Assembly (NCBI GenBank): GCA_016742275.1
Contig: JACVCD010000021.1
Location: 31,712 to 95,711 of the forward strand
Origin: Gemmatimonadaceae bacterium
Lineage (GTDB): Bacteria > Gemmatimonadota > Gemmatimonadetes > Gemmatimonadales > Gemmatimonadaceae
Direction: 5' to 3'
Length of the DNA: 64,000 nucleotides
Every line of letters begins with the position of its first letter. The first letter of the stretch is position 1. Shown piece after piece: positions 25,875-34,338 of the stretch. The position numbers and the translations under genes are program-made. Below the pieces are notes generated by a model. The model saw only the letters and a program-made list of their open reading frames with translations. It did not search any database and was not told the DNA's origin.

Positions 25875-25975
25875 CTGATTCACGCGGATTACACAGACAA
25901 CAAAAGAAACCACAGGACGATATCAGCAAATCATCCTGTGGTTTCTTTTTTGTCCGCGCAATCCGTGTTGATCAG
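25875..25975. repeat. Long intergenic palindromic element, copy 1
   Basis: Two arms of about 46 bases pair almost perfectly around a loop of roughly ten bases. The core is AAAAGAAACCACAGGA on the left and TCCTGTGGTTTCTTTT on the right, with outer arms starting CTGAT and ending ATCAG. It occupies the whole gap between convergent genes and resembles the element at 29835-29931. It would also act as a bidirectional terminator. Confidence 0.9.
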
Positions 25976-25981
25976 TAGGGC

Positions 25982-27184
25982 TTACTTTGGCCAACCCGTC
26001 TGCGGCACGGCCGGCATGATGCGCAGCGCATTCTGGTAGTAGACCTTCTTCAGTACCGCGTCCGGCAGATCGATACCGTACAACTTCCAGAAGGCGTGGT
26101 AGTCGCGGTAGTAGTCGAAGTAGTCATCGCGAGTTTCGAGCACACGCCAGTAGTACGGATACTCTTCTGGCTGGAAGCTGTCCTTGCCGAAAAGAATGCG
26201 ATCCTGATACTTGATGAAGAAGTCGTGCGCCGCGCGTGGCTGACGACCCACGTCATACAACACCGCGCCCATTTCACCGAGCACGTTGGGCATTTCGTCG
26301 AACATCTTGCCCAGGCGGCCGAGATCGTTGGCGTGCCAGCCCAGGTGCGCGGCCACGAATGTGGTGCGCGGGTTCTCGCGGAAGAGACTGTCGCGCTCAT
26401 TCATGAGTTGTTCAAAGCTCGGATAGCGATCCTGCGGGTAGCGGCGCTCTGGGAACAGCGACTGCTCAAGCCACCGCTCGTTGGTGTAGTCCACCGCGCG
26501 GAAGAACTCCTGCGGATCGGCCGTGTGAATGAACACTGCCAGCTTGAGACGCGCGGCTGCCGCCCACACCGGCTTGAGCTCGGGATCGTTCAGCTTGAGG
26601 CGTGAACCATCGGCCTTGCGGGAGGAGAGACCAAAACCCTTGCCCACTTCGCCAATACCCACCGCACCAGCCTTCGCGTCGGCTTCGAGCTGCGCTACCG
26701 CGCGATCCGCCCAACCTGGCGAGCCCACGCCGGTGAAGTTGATGCCCGTGAGGAAGACCACGCGATCCTTCATGGCCGGCGACTGCTTCACGAGGGCGAT
26801 GCCCTGCGTGAGACGATCACCGGACACATTGCCGGCCACCACCATGAGCCGCACGTTGATCGAATCGAGTGTGCCGGCAAACTTCTGCAGTGCTTCCACA
26901 CTCCCGATCTGCGGGCCGCCCGGATGTCCGTGGTAATCGACTACCGGGAACTTGGCCTTCATGCGCATGTTGGCGGGCACCTTCAGCGTGGATTTTGGGC
27001 GATAGTCCACGATACTTGGCACGGTACCTTCCGGCGCGAGACAGTTGCGCGGACGGACCTCCGTCATGCCGGGAGGGCACTGCTCCCCGTCCTTGATCTG
27101 CGTGCCTCCGCGGAATCCACCCTGCGCACTGAGTGCAGCGGGAATCAACGCGGCGGATGCGGTCACCACGAGTAGACGACGCAC
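25982..27184 (-). CDS. Exported amidohydrolase (Amidohydro_2-like)
   Basis: The protein has 400 residues and starts at GTG 27184 with AGGAG about seven bases upstream. The signal peptide LVVTASAALIPAALSAQ predicts export. The TIM-barrel region runs from KFPVVDYHGHPGG (HxH metal ligands near residue 85) through VGIGEVGKG, AVFIHTADP (His near 223), TTFVAAHLGWHANDL (His near 277) and ILFGKDSF (Asp). This matches amidohydrolase_2/ACMSD-type metal-dependent hydrolases or decarboxylases. Substrate unknown. It follows the DUF2723 gene across a strong hairpin, so the two may be separate transcripts. Confidence 0.85.
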   Translation of the reverse strand: MRRLLVVTASAALIPAALSAQGGFRGGTQIKDGEQCPPGMTEVRPRNCLAPEGTVPSIVDYRPKSTLKVPANMRMKAKFPVVDYHGHPGGPQIGSVEALQKFAGTLDSINVRLMVVAGNVSGDRLTQGIALVKQSPAMKDRVVFLTGINFTGVGSPGWADRAVAQLEADAKAGAVGIGEVGKGFGLSSRKADGSRLKLNDPELKPVWAAAARLKLAVFIHTADPQEFFRAVDYTNERWLEQSLFPERRYPQDRYPSFEQLMNERDSLFRENPRTTFVAAHLGWHANDLGRLGKMFDEMPNVLGEMGAVLYDVGRQPRAAHDFFIKYQDRILFGKDSFQPEEYPYYWRVLETRDDYFDYYRDYHAFWKLYGIDLPDAVLKKVYYQNALRIMPAVPQTGWPK

Positions 27185-27212
27185 GGACGACTCCTGAGAG
27201 AGGAAACGACGC

Positions 27213-27237
27213 GGGGATCAACAATGTGTTGATCCCC
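27213..27237 (-). terminator. Hairpin between DUF2723 and amidohydrolase genes
   Basis: GGGGATCAACA (27213-27223) pairs perfectly with TGTTGATCCCC (27227-27237) around a three-base loop. On the minus strand it lies 24 bases beyond the DUF2723 stop. No long T-tract follows, but the 11-bp stem is strong. Confidence 0.7.
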
Positions 27238-27260
27238 GGCGTGCAATGCGGAACGAACGC

Positions 27261-29606
27261 TTACTTCTTGCTGGTGTCAGCCTGGAGCAACAACTGCTGC
27301 GCAGCGGTGTCCATACCCGGCTGCGCAAACGGCTGCGGCGCACGATCAAATCCGAACACCGCTTCGCGGCGCATCGCCTTGGCGATGTTGCGCGACTGCT
27401 GATACACGGAATCAGAGCGCGCCATCCGGCCCGACTGCGCGAGCGCTTCGGCGAGCGTGATACCGCTGATCACGTACAGGTCGGGAATGCCGACCGACGC
27501 ATCGTCCACCCAACCATTACGAGCCGCGAGCGACTTGTTGGCGGTGAATACGTTGTTCCACAGCTCGTAGGAGCGCTTCACGTCCACCAGTCCTTCGCCC
27601 GGAATGGCCACGAGATCGCCACCCGGCTCCTGCGGATCGGGCAGCAGCTTCTTGGCCATACCATGCGTGACCACGTAACGCTCGAGCCCAAGCTCGTACG
27701 GATAGCCACCAGCGGTGCGGCTGAAGTAGATCGGACGGCCCGGGAACGCATCACGAATCATGAAGAACGTGAGCTGATCCGACTTCATGAGCTGACGCAG
27801 TCGCGGCTGGGCAATGAGGTTGCCCTTTTGGAAGGCGGCGTTTTCCGGTGTGGCGATCACCAGCGGCAGCGCATCCATCTCGTTGTACGTGAGATTCACC
27901 GGCGGGCCACTGGGCTTCTGCCAGTTGCCACCCTTGTAGATGGCCGGGCCGTTGGCTTCGTCGTACTCACGCACCGGATTGCGCAGCATCTGACGCGCAT
28001 ACCAGTCCGTGTTCATCAGCGACGTATTGGCAACGATCACGTCCTTGCGGATGCCTTCGACTTCCTGCGCATACCACAGCGGGAAGGTGTCGTTGTCGCC
28101 AACCGTGATGAGAATACCGTACGGCTCGACCGAGTTGAGCAGGTCACGCGCAAAGTCGGTGGTATCCGTCTGACCCGCGCGGGACGCCTGCGTCCAGTTG
28201 CCGAACAGCGGGATAAACGCCACCGCGAGCAGCGGTGACGCCAGTGCAAAGCTGCGCGGACGCGGCTCCACAACGGTGTTCTTGCCAAGCTTCACTTCAT
28301 CGGCGCCGAACAGCGTGGCCACTGTCTCCCACAGGTAGAACATGCCGAGCGCAGCCCACACGGAAAGGGCCGAGAAGCTCCACAAGTAGAAGTAGTCACG
28401 ATCACGCACTTCGCGGGGGACTGAGTCCCCAAGCTCCGGCGACTGTGAATGCCCGTACTTGAAATTGAGATAGAAGATCAGCCCCAGTGTCATGGTGAAC
28501 ACGAGAGGCCCGAAGAACCAGAAGCTTCGTCGGTCCTTCTGGAAGTGCATCCATCCACCAAGGATGATGAGGATGAAGTAGAAAACCGCGAGACCGTTTT
28601 GCCATCCCGGATTCTCGTTGTAGGCGTCGCGGAGCCACTGCCACTTGAAGTACAGCCAGTACATCCCCAACTGCGCCGTGAAGGGCGCCTGGCGCTCACC
28701 GAGCTCCGGCTTGCCGTACTGGCCGCGATTGAAGTTGTACATGAAGCGCTCGTAGGTGAGCGCGCTGAACGTACAATCGAGCTTGATCTCGGTCAGACAG
28801 CCGGTGGGCTCACCCTCGTTGATCGCAGGGAAGTGCGCCGCGCGAATGGGCTGTGTGGCAAACGGTGTGAGACCAAACACGACAGCGGCTGCACACGCCA
28901 CGAGCAGCTTCCACCGCATCAGGGTCTGCGGGCGACGAATGAGCACCGCGAGACCGACGGCCGGAACGGCAAGCATACCGGCCATGTGATTGGTGTAGCC
29001 CAAACCACAGAGATAGGCCACGAGCACGAGGATACGATCGGCCAGTGGGCCTTCCGGATCGTCGCACCACCGCACGGTGAGCCAGCAGATGACTGCCAGG
29101 CCGACCAGCGACACGGTGTACACCTTCTCATTCACGACCGACTGGTTCCACACCGTGAACGCCGTGGCGCCAATGAGCACGGCGAGCGAGCCACCCATGA
29201 TGCGCTGCCAGCGCCGCGGCATCCAGCCAACGAGCACGCGCTCGGTGACGAGGAACCAGAAAGCGGCAGACACGGCACTCGACAACGCGGCCAGCACATT
29301 GATGCGCATGGCGACGGTGGGTGCGATGGGCAGCACCGCGAACACACGTCCGATCAATACGAAGAACGGATTGCCGGGCGGGTGAGGGAGGCCCAGCACG
29401 TAGGCCGCCGCGATGTACTCGCTGGTGTCCCACATGGACGTCGTGGGAGCGAGCGTGACCATGTAGAGCAGAAAGGTCACGAGCCCCGCCACCGAGGCGG
29501 CGAGGTAGGACGGGCGGTAGTCGAGTTCGGCCGCACCGGCGCGAGCACCGGTGCTGGAGGCCGTAGTCGCGGAAGCGTTCGCGGTAGCAGTCGCGGCGAC
29601 GGTCAT
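27261..29606 (-). CDS. DUF2723 polytopic membrane protein, glycosyltransferase-like
   Basis: The protein has 781 residues from ATG 29606. After an Ala/Thr-rich N-terminus, about ten membrane segments fill residues 35-460, starting with LAASVAGLVTFLLYMVTLAPT. The first loop carries the family signature TSMWDTSEYIAAAYVLGLPHPPGNP, cited here in overlapping parts: MWDTSEYI and PHPPGNPFF. The acidic Asp/Glu in that loop resembles GT-C-fold polyprenyl-sugar transferases (TMEM260/O-mannosyltransferase-like). The soluble C-terminal part includes VGDNDTFPLWYAQEVEGIR and faces the exterior. A role in glycosylating exported proteins is inference from family knowledge. It has no glycan-synthesis neighbours. 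Confidence 0.85.
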   Translation of the reverse strand: MTVAATATANASATTASSTGARAGAAELDYRPSYLAASVAGLVTFLLYMVTLAPTTSMWDTSEYIAAAYVLGLPHPPGNPFFVLIGRVFAVLPIAPTVAMRINVLAALSSAVSAAFWFLVTERVLVGWMPRRWQRIMGGSLAVLIGATAFTVWNQSVVNEKVYTVSLVGLAVICWLTVRWCDDPEGPLADRILVLVAYLCGLGYTNHMAGMLAVPAVGLAVLIRRPQTLMRWKLLVACAAAVVFGLTPFATQPIRAAHFPAINEGEPTGCLTEIKLDCTFSALTYERFMYNFNRGQYGKPELGERQAPFTAQLGMYWLYFKWQWLRDAYNENPGWQNGLAVFYFILIILGGWMHFQKDRRSFWFFGPLVFTMTLGLIFYLNFKYGHSQSPELGDSVPREVRDRDYFYLWSFSALSVWAALGMFYLWETVATLFGADEVKLGKNTVVEPRPRSFALASPLLAVAFIPLFGNWTQASRAGQTDTTDFARDLLNSVEPYGILITVGDNDTFPLWYAQEVEGIRKDVIVANTSLMNTDWYARQMLRNPVREYDEANGPAIYKGGNWQKPSGPPVNLTYNEMDALPLVIATPENAAFQKGNLIAQPRLRQLMKSDQLTFFMIRDAFPGRPIYFSRTAGGYPYELGLERYVVTHGMAKKLLPDPQEPGGDLVAIPGEGLVDVKRSYELWNNVFTANKSLAARNGWVDDASVGIPDLYVISGITLAEALAQSGRMARSDSVYQQSRNIAKAMRREAVFGFDRAPQPFAQPGMDTAAQQLLLQADTSKK

Positions 29607-29834
29607 GGACGGGACAAATAGTGAGGCCGCCCCTTGGTCGATGGAACGGGCGGGGGGCGGGCAGAATTCCGGTAACCTCCTAACCTCGCCACCCGTGCCA
29701 CCGGACACAACCGCCCGGGCGTCTCTCGTCCCCAATTGGCACAAAGCCATTGGCTCAAGGTCATCGGGAGGCCATTGGCCGGCGGTCACTTTGCCGGACG
29801 CCGTCCCGCAGACGGGGGCCCAATTAAGTCAAAA

Positions 29835-29931
29835 GATCAACGCGGAGTCCACAGACAAAAAAGAAACCACAGGATGATTTGAGGATGTCATCCTGTGGTT
29901 TCTCTTTTGTCCGTGGTAGTCCGCGATGGTC
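29835..29931. repeat. Long intergenic palindromic element, copy 2
   Basis: Arms of about 43 bases share the core AAAGAAACCACAGGATGA with copy 1 at 25875-25975. The loop is about nine bases. It lies in the 365-base gap between the DUF2723 start and the purH stop. I see nothing else supportable in 29607-29834, which must hold the DUF2723 promoter. On the minus strand it would serve as the purH terminator. Confidence 0.9.
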
Positions 29932-29971
29932 AGCTTTGATAGTCAGTTCTCCAGAAGTGACCGCGGACTAC

Positions 29972-31501
29972 TCAGTGGCGGAACAACCGCTCGCCAGTGA
30001 ACACCATGGCAATGCCGTGCGCGTTGGCCGCCTCAATGACTTCGGCGTCGCGTACCGAGCCACCCGGCTGCACAATGGCCGTCACACCGGCCGCTGCTGC
30101 CTGATCGATACCGTCGCGGAACGGGAAGAAGGCATCCGAGCCCAGTGACGAGCCCTTGGTGTCATGCCCCAGCGTGGTGGCCTTGTGCACCGCCACAAAG
30201 CTTGCATCCACGCGGCTCATCTGACCGGCACCAATGCCAATCGTGGCGCCGTTCCGTGCCAGCACGATGGCGTTGCTCTTGACGCTGGCCACCGCCTTCC
30301 AGGCAAACAGCAGGTCGCGCTGTTCTTCGGCCGTAGGCGGACGCGAGGTGACCACGTTCCACTGCTGCGGGTCGGTCGGCGATGGGGCACGATCCTGCAC
30401 CAGCAAACCACCGCGCACGCGCTTGAGATCCATGGTACCGGCGGGCCAGGAGGCCGAGCCCTCAAGGACACGCAGATTCTTCTTGCGGCCCAGAATCTCC
30501 ACCGCTTCGTCGGCGAACTTGGGCGCCACGATGCACTCCACGAAGAGACTGCTGATCGCTTCGGCCGCGGCCACGTCAACCGGCACCGAGAACGCGATCA
30601 CACTGCCGAACGCGCTGACGGGATCACAGGCCAATGCCTTCTTGTAGGCATCGAGCGCATCACTGCCGGTGGCGAGACCGCAGGGGGTGGTGTGCTTGAT
30701 GATCGCGCAGGCGGGTTGTCCACCGTACGGTTCGATGGCGAGCAGCGCGCCTTCGAGGTCGAGCAGGTTGTTGAACGACAACTCCTTGCCACCCTTCTGC
30801 ACCAGCGCCCCAAGACCCGTGCCCGGCTTTTCGACGTAGAACGCGGCGCGCTGCTGCGGGTTTTCGCCGTAGCGGAGTGCCTGCTGCTTCTCGAAGGCCA
30901 GCGGATAGCGATCAGGGAACGGCTCGCCGCGCTGCTGCGCAAACCACTGCGCGATCGCTGCGTCGTAGGCGCTGGTGTGCGCATACACCTTTTCCGCGAG
31001 CAGGCGACGGAGCGTGGCATCTTCGGTGCCGGCGTTCACATGATCGAGCACCCGCGCGTAGTCGCTCGGGTCCACGATCACCCACACCGACTCGAAATTC
31101 TTGGCGGCCGATCGCAGCATGGACGGGCCACCGATATCGATGTTTTCGATCACCTCTTCCGGGTGCACCCCGGCGCGCGCCGCCGTCTCGCGGAACGGAT
31201 AGAGATTCACGACGACCAGATCGATGGTGCCGATATTGTGCGCCTTGATCGCGTCCATGTGCTCGGGCAGATCACGGCGAGCCAGCAGGCCACCGTGCAC
31301 CACCGGATGCAGCGTCTTCACGCGTCCATCGAGCATCTCCGGAAAACCGGTGATCTCACTGATGTCCTTCACGGCCAGACCCGCGTCACGCAGGGTGCGC
31401 GCGGTACCGCCAGTGGAGACCAGTTCGACGCCCTTGGCCGCGAGGCCCTGGGCAAAGGGGACGAGTCCGGATTTGTCGGATACGGAGAGCAGGGCGCGCA
31501 T
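29972..31501 (-). CDS. purH: Bifunctional AICAR transformylase / IMP cyclohydrolase
   Basis: The protein has 509 residues, the usual length, and catalyses the last two steps of IMP synthesis. The N-terminal MGS-like cyclohydrolase domain starts [17 protein letters not shown] and has [13 protein letters not shown] and [13 protein letters not shown]. The transformylase domain has [13 protein letters not shown], the catalytic Lys-His in [22 protein letters not shown], and ends [12 protein letters not shown] ... QPGGSVRD ... [11 protein letters not shown]. purN follows upstream on the same strand 46 bases away, so the pair shares a purine operon. Confidence 0.97.
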   Translation of the reverse strand: MRALLSVSDKSGLVPFAQGLAAKGVELVSTGGTARTLRDAGLAVKDISEITGFPEMLDGRVKTLHPVVHGGLLARRDLPEHMDAIKAHNIGTIDLVVVNLYPFRETAARAGVHPEEVIENIDIGGPSMLRSAAKNFESVWVIVDPSDYARVLDHVNAGTEDATLRRLLAEKVYAHTSAYDAAIAQWFAQQRGEPFPDRYPLAFEKQQALRYGENPQQRAAFYVEKPGTGLGALVQKGGKELSFNNLLDLEGALLAIEPYGGQPACAIIKHTTPCGLATGSDALDAYKKALACDPVSAFGSVIAFSVPVDVAAAEAISSLFVECIVAPKFADEAVEILGRKKNLRVLEGSASWPAGTMDLKRVRGGLLVQDRAPSPTDPQQWNVVTSRPPTAEEQRDLLFAWKAVASVKSNAIVLARNGATIGIGAGQMSRVDASFVAVHKATTLGHDTKGSSLGSDAFFPFRDGIDQAAAAGVTAIVQPGGSVRDAEVIEAANAHGIAMVFTGERLFRH

Positions 31502-31547
31502 GACGTCTAGATCGAGAGGGCGGTGGAGGAATTACAGCGCGTCGTGA

Positions 31548-32273
31548 TCAACGCGGAAAAAGTCGGGCAATACTGACACCAAGTCGCGCGCCAACATCCG
31601 CGTCATCTGGCGTCAAAGCAAACTGCCACTCGGGTGCATCGGGACCGACAGGAATATCGAGATGCCCATGTACGCGGCCGTCGGCGCCCAGTACAATGGC
31701 GCCGCTGGCAACGGCGGCAACACAGAGTGGCAGGAGCACATGCTCGATGCGCAGCACCCGTGCGGCAAGCAGTGACGGTGTGTCGCCCGGCAAGACCGGC
31801 ACCGGCCACTGCGCGATGATGGGGCCGCGGTCAAACACTTCATCGACGAAGTGGACGGTGACACCAGTGATCGTCGCACCATGCTCCAACACGGCCGCAT
31901 GAATGCGCTGACCGTACATGCCCGGACCGCCAAAAGCCGGGAGCAGTGCAGGGTGCACATTGAGTACACGCCCGCGAAATGCCTGAACGACTTCAGGCGG
32001 CACCAGTTTGAGGTAGCCAGCCAAGACCACTGTGTCGACACGCGCGGCACGCAATGTGGCTGTGAGGGCCTCACCATCGCGTGGTGCACGAATGAACACA
32101 GTGGCGACGCCGCGCGCGCGCGCGCGTGACAGTGCACCTGCCGATTCCTTGTCCGACCCGACCCACACGATGTCACCGATGCTATTGGCCGGTCCACTGA
32201 AGTGATCGAGTACGGCCTGCAGATTCGATCCACCACCGGAAGCGAGCACACCGATGCGCGCGCGTGTTTTCAT
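31548..32273 (-). CDS. purN: Phosphoribosylglycinamide formyltransferase
   Basis: The protein has 241 residues. GAR transformylase adds a formyl group from 10-formyl-tetrahydrofolate in purine synthesis. Visible motifs are GVLASGGGSNLQAVLD, VVLAGYLKLVPPEVV, the catalytic Asn/His in LNVHPALLPAF near residue 110, and HFVDEVFDRGPIIAQ with its Asp. About 30 residues longer than many PurN proteins at the C-terminus (HGHLDIPVGPDAPEWQ and after). Its ATG overlaps the stop of the GmhB-like gene by four bases (ATGA), and purH lies downstream. Confidence 0.95.
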   Translation of the reverse strand: MKTRARIGVLASGGGSNLQAVLDHFSGPANSIGDIVWVGSDKESAGALSRARARGVATVFIRAPRDGEALTATLRAARVDTVVLAGYLKLVPPEVVQAFRGRVLNVHPALLPAFGGPGMYGQRIHAAVLEHGATITGVTVHFVDEVFDRGPIIAQWPVPVLPGDTPSLLAARVLRIEHVLLPLCVAAVASGAIVLGADGRVHGHLDIPVGPDAPEWQFALTPDDADVGARLGVSIARLFPR

Positions 32274-32875
32274 GAACGGTCCGAACTGGAGGGCGGGGCG
32301 TCCGATGCGCCGGACTGCGGAGCGATGAATGCGAGGGCCAGTCGCACGGCGTCGACCAGATTGTCCGCGATGTGAATGCGCGCCGACAAGGCAGATCGGG
32401 TCTGCTCGACATCGGTGGCAGGTGTTTCGATGCCCGGAACCAGTATGCCAATTCCGCCGCCCTCGAGGGCAGGTGCGACATCACGCCAGCGATCACCGAT
32501 ATACGCACTCGAAGCCAAGTCGAGTGCGTGAGCGGTTGCTGCCTGACGGTAGAGACCGATGCCGGGCTTGCGGCAATCACACGGGCCGGACACGTCCGGC
32601 CAATGCGGGCAGTGATACGTACCCGCCACCGGCGCGCCTGCGTCCGCCAACAGTGTTTCCGTACGTACGCGCGTGGCCTCGTACTCGGCTTCCGTGATCA
32701 GGCCACGCGCAATGCCGGACTGATTGGTGACGATGTACACCGGCACACCCGCCGCATTGGCCAACTGTACCGCTTCCACGCTGCGCGGTAGCAGACGTAC
32801 GCGACTGGCATCCGACAGGTAGTGCGCATCCGCGATGAGTGTGCCATCGCGATCGATGAACAGCGCTCCGCTCAT
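32270..32875 (-). CDS. HAD-family histidinol/heptose-bisphosphate-type phosphatase (GmhB-like)
   Basis: The protein has 201 residues. HAD motif I is FIDRDGTLI (residues 6-14), motif II VTNQSG near 49, motif III Lys in CRKPGIGLY, and motif IV IGDRWRDV. A zinc-binding loop CPHWPDVSGPCDC near 88-100 is the hallmark of GmhB and HisB-N phosphatases. GmhB removes the 7-phosphate of D-glycero-D-manno-heptose 1,7-bisphosphate for lipopolysaccharide core. No other heptose genes are nearby, so the substrate remains a guess. ATGA overlaps link it to the lipoprotein gene upstream and purN downstream. Confidence 0.85.
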   Translation of the reverse strand: MSGALFIDRDGTLIADAHYLSDASRVRLLPRSVEAVQLANAAGVPVYIVTNQSGIARGLITEAEYEATRVRTETLLADAGAPVAGTYHCPHWPDVSGPCDCRKPGIGLYRQAATAHALDLASSAYIGDRWRDVAPALEGGGIGILVPGIETPATDVEQTRSALSARIHIADNLVDAVRLALAFIAPQSGASDAPPSSSDRS

Positions 32876-34338
32876 CGCGTGTGATTTCGACGCGAAGTGG
32901 TATCCGGACGCACCGGAGGTGTCGCTGGAGGCGTTGCCGGCGTGCGTGTGGTATCGCGGCGCGTGGTGTCGCGTCGGGCCGTCGTATCTCGACGCGCAGT
33001 GTCTGCTGGTGCAGGGCGGCGCGTGGTGTCACGCCGAGCGGTCGTGAATGTGCGCGACGGTGACTTGACGATCTCGCCGAGACTGCGAACACCGCTCACT
33101 TCGACTCGATACTGCGTTTGTGGAGCGAGGGCGGTATCGAGACGGATCCACATGTCGGTGTATACGGTCGGCCGCTTCATCTTGGGTGGCGGCGTCGTAT
33201 CAGGGGGCACGTAGCGTGTGCCCCGCTGGCGTGCTTCTCGCTCGGCCAGCTGGCGCGCACGCCGAGCCGCAGTGGCCGCCGCCTCGATGCTGTCGGCGCG
33301 TCGCGCGCGTATCACGGAGTCGGCGCGGGCACGCATGGCCGGTGTGGAGTCTACTGCCGGTGCCTTGGACGGATTGGCGGCAGCAACCGAATCGGCCACG
33401 GCCTTCTTTCGCAGACTGTCGGCCCGCACGTATTCGGGCGCCGTTTGTGCCAGACGGATCGGAACGAGCGACGAGTCGGGACGCTTGAGAATCACCGACT
33501 CGATCGGAAACACCTGCTCCGGTCGATAGGGCTTATCGAAGGTGATCTTGAGTACTCGATTGCTGTCGCTCACTTCGACGGCCGAAATTCGCAAACCCAC
33601 CGTGTCGCGTGCGAACGCATAAAATTCTGCATCGGCGCGCTCGGTGAGCGTGACACGTACCGAGTCCCAGATTTCGAGCGGCTCGAGCTCACGATTGTTG
33701 TTGCGATCCGCGTAGGCACGCAGCAGGTACGGACCGGCCGGCAGATGGCGCAGTTCATACCGGCCGCTGGAGTCTGCCACGGCCTGGTAGGTGGTGCTGT
33801 CCTTGTCATCGGCGATGGCTTCGATGACCGCGCTGCTCAGTCCTCGCCCAGCCGCCCAATCAAACGCCACACCAACCACTCGTGTGTCCGGAATCGGGCC
33901 GCCAGTCGAAAAAACGAGTCGAATGATGGAGTCGATACCGTTCTGGCGCAGATCCTGAATGCCCGGACGGATCTGAATCGAATACACCGTGTTCGGCTTC
34001 CATCCGTTGGTTGGGCGGATGCTGATTCGTGATCGCGACCAGTCTACGCGTGCTCCACCGCTCTTCGGACTGATGAACACGAGTTCGCGCAGATCCTGCG
34101 CGCCCTTTGGCGTTTCGCTGATCACTTCGTCGAATCGGATTTCGACATTACGCGGCTTGCCGATCACGCTGTTGTTTTCCGGCGTGATGGCCAATACGCG
34201 CGGACTGGCCACATCAGGCGGCCCACCCGGAGGTGGGCCCTGATTGGCACACGCTGCGGCGACTGCCGAAGCAATGGCGACAGCCATTACCTGCAGTCGT
34301 TGACGCAGCTCGCGTGACACGCGTCCGGACCCTGACAT
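32872..34338 (-). CDS. Lipoprotein with Ig-like (SbsA-type) domain and Asp-Thr-Arg-rich tail
   Basis: The protein has 488 residues from ATG 34338, which shares its A with the valS stop (TGATG). The signal MAVAIASAVAAACANQG has a lipobox-like AAAC. The N-terminal domain RVLAITPENNSVIG ... IRFDEVISE ... SPKSGGARVDWS is a bacterial Ig-like domain of the SbsA type, followed by a CnaB-like segment (GVAFDWAAGRGLSSAVIEAI, GRYELRHLPAGPYLLRAY). A helical Ala/Arg-rich stretch and a repetitive tail of RRDTT units (about 435-480) end it. It is probably an envelope protein; function unknown. Placement within a valS/gmhB/purN operon is unusual. Confidence 0.78.
   Translation of the reverse strand: MSGSGRVSRELRQRLQVMAVAIASAVAAACANQGPPPGGPPDVASPRVLAITPENNSVIGKPRNVEIRFDEVISETPKGAQDLRELVFISPKSGGARVDWSRSRISIRPTNGWKPNTVYSIQIRPGIQDLRQNGIDSIIRLVFSTGGPIPDTRVVGVAFDWAAGRGLSSAVIEAIADDKDSTTYQAVADSSGRYELRHLPAGPYLLRAYADRNNNRELEPLEIWDSVRVTLTERADAEFYAFARDTVGLRISAVEVSDSNRVLKITFDKPYRPEQVFPIESVILKRPDSSLVPIRLAQTAPEYVRADSLRKKAVADSVAAANPSKAPAVDSTPAMRARADSVIRARRADSIEAAATAARRARQLAEREARQRGTRYVPPDTTPPPKMKRPTVYTDMWIRLDTALAPQTQYRVEVSGVRSLGEIVKSPSRTFTTARRDTTRRPAPADTARRDTTARRDTTRRDTTRTPATPPATPPVRPDTTSRRNHTR

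Noticed and set aside
28449..29621. 390-codon open frame opposite the DUF2723 gene
   Set aside because: Same reason: shadow frame with low-complexity Arg/His/Glu content.
30164..31510. 448-codon open frame opposite purH
   Set aside because: Mirror frame of purH with no family signature.
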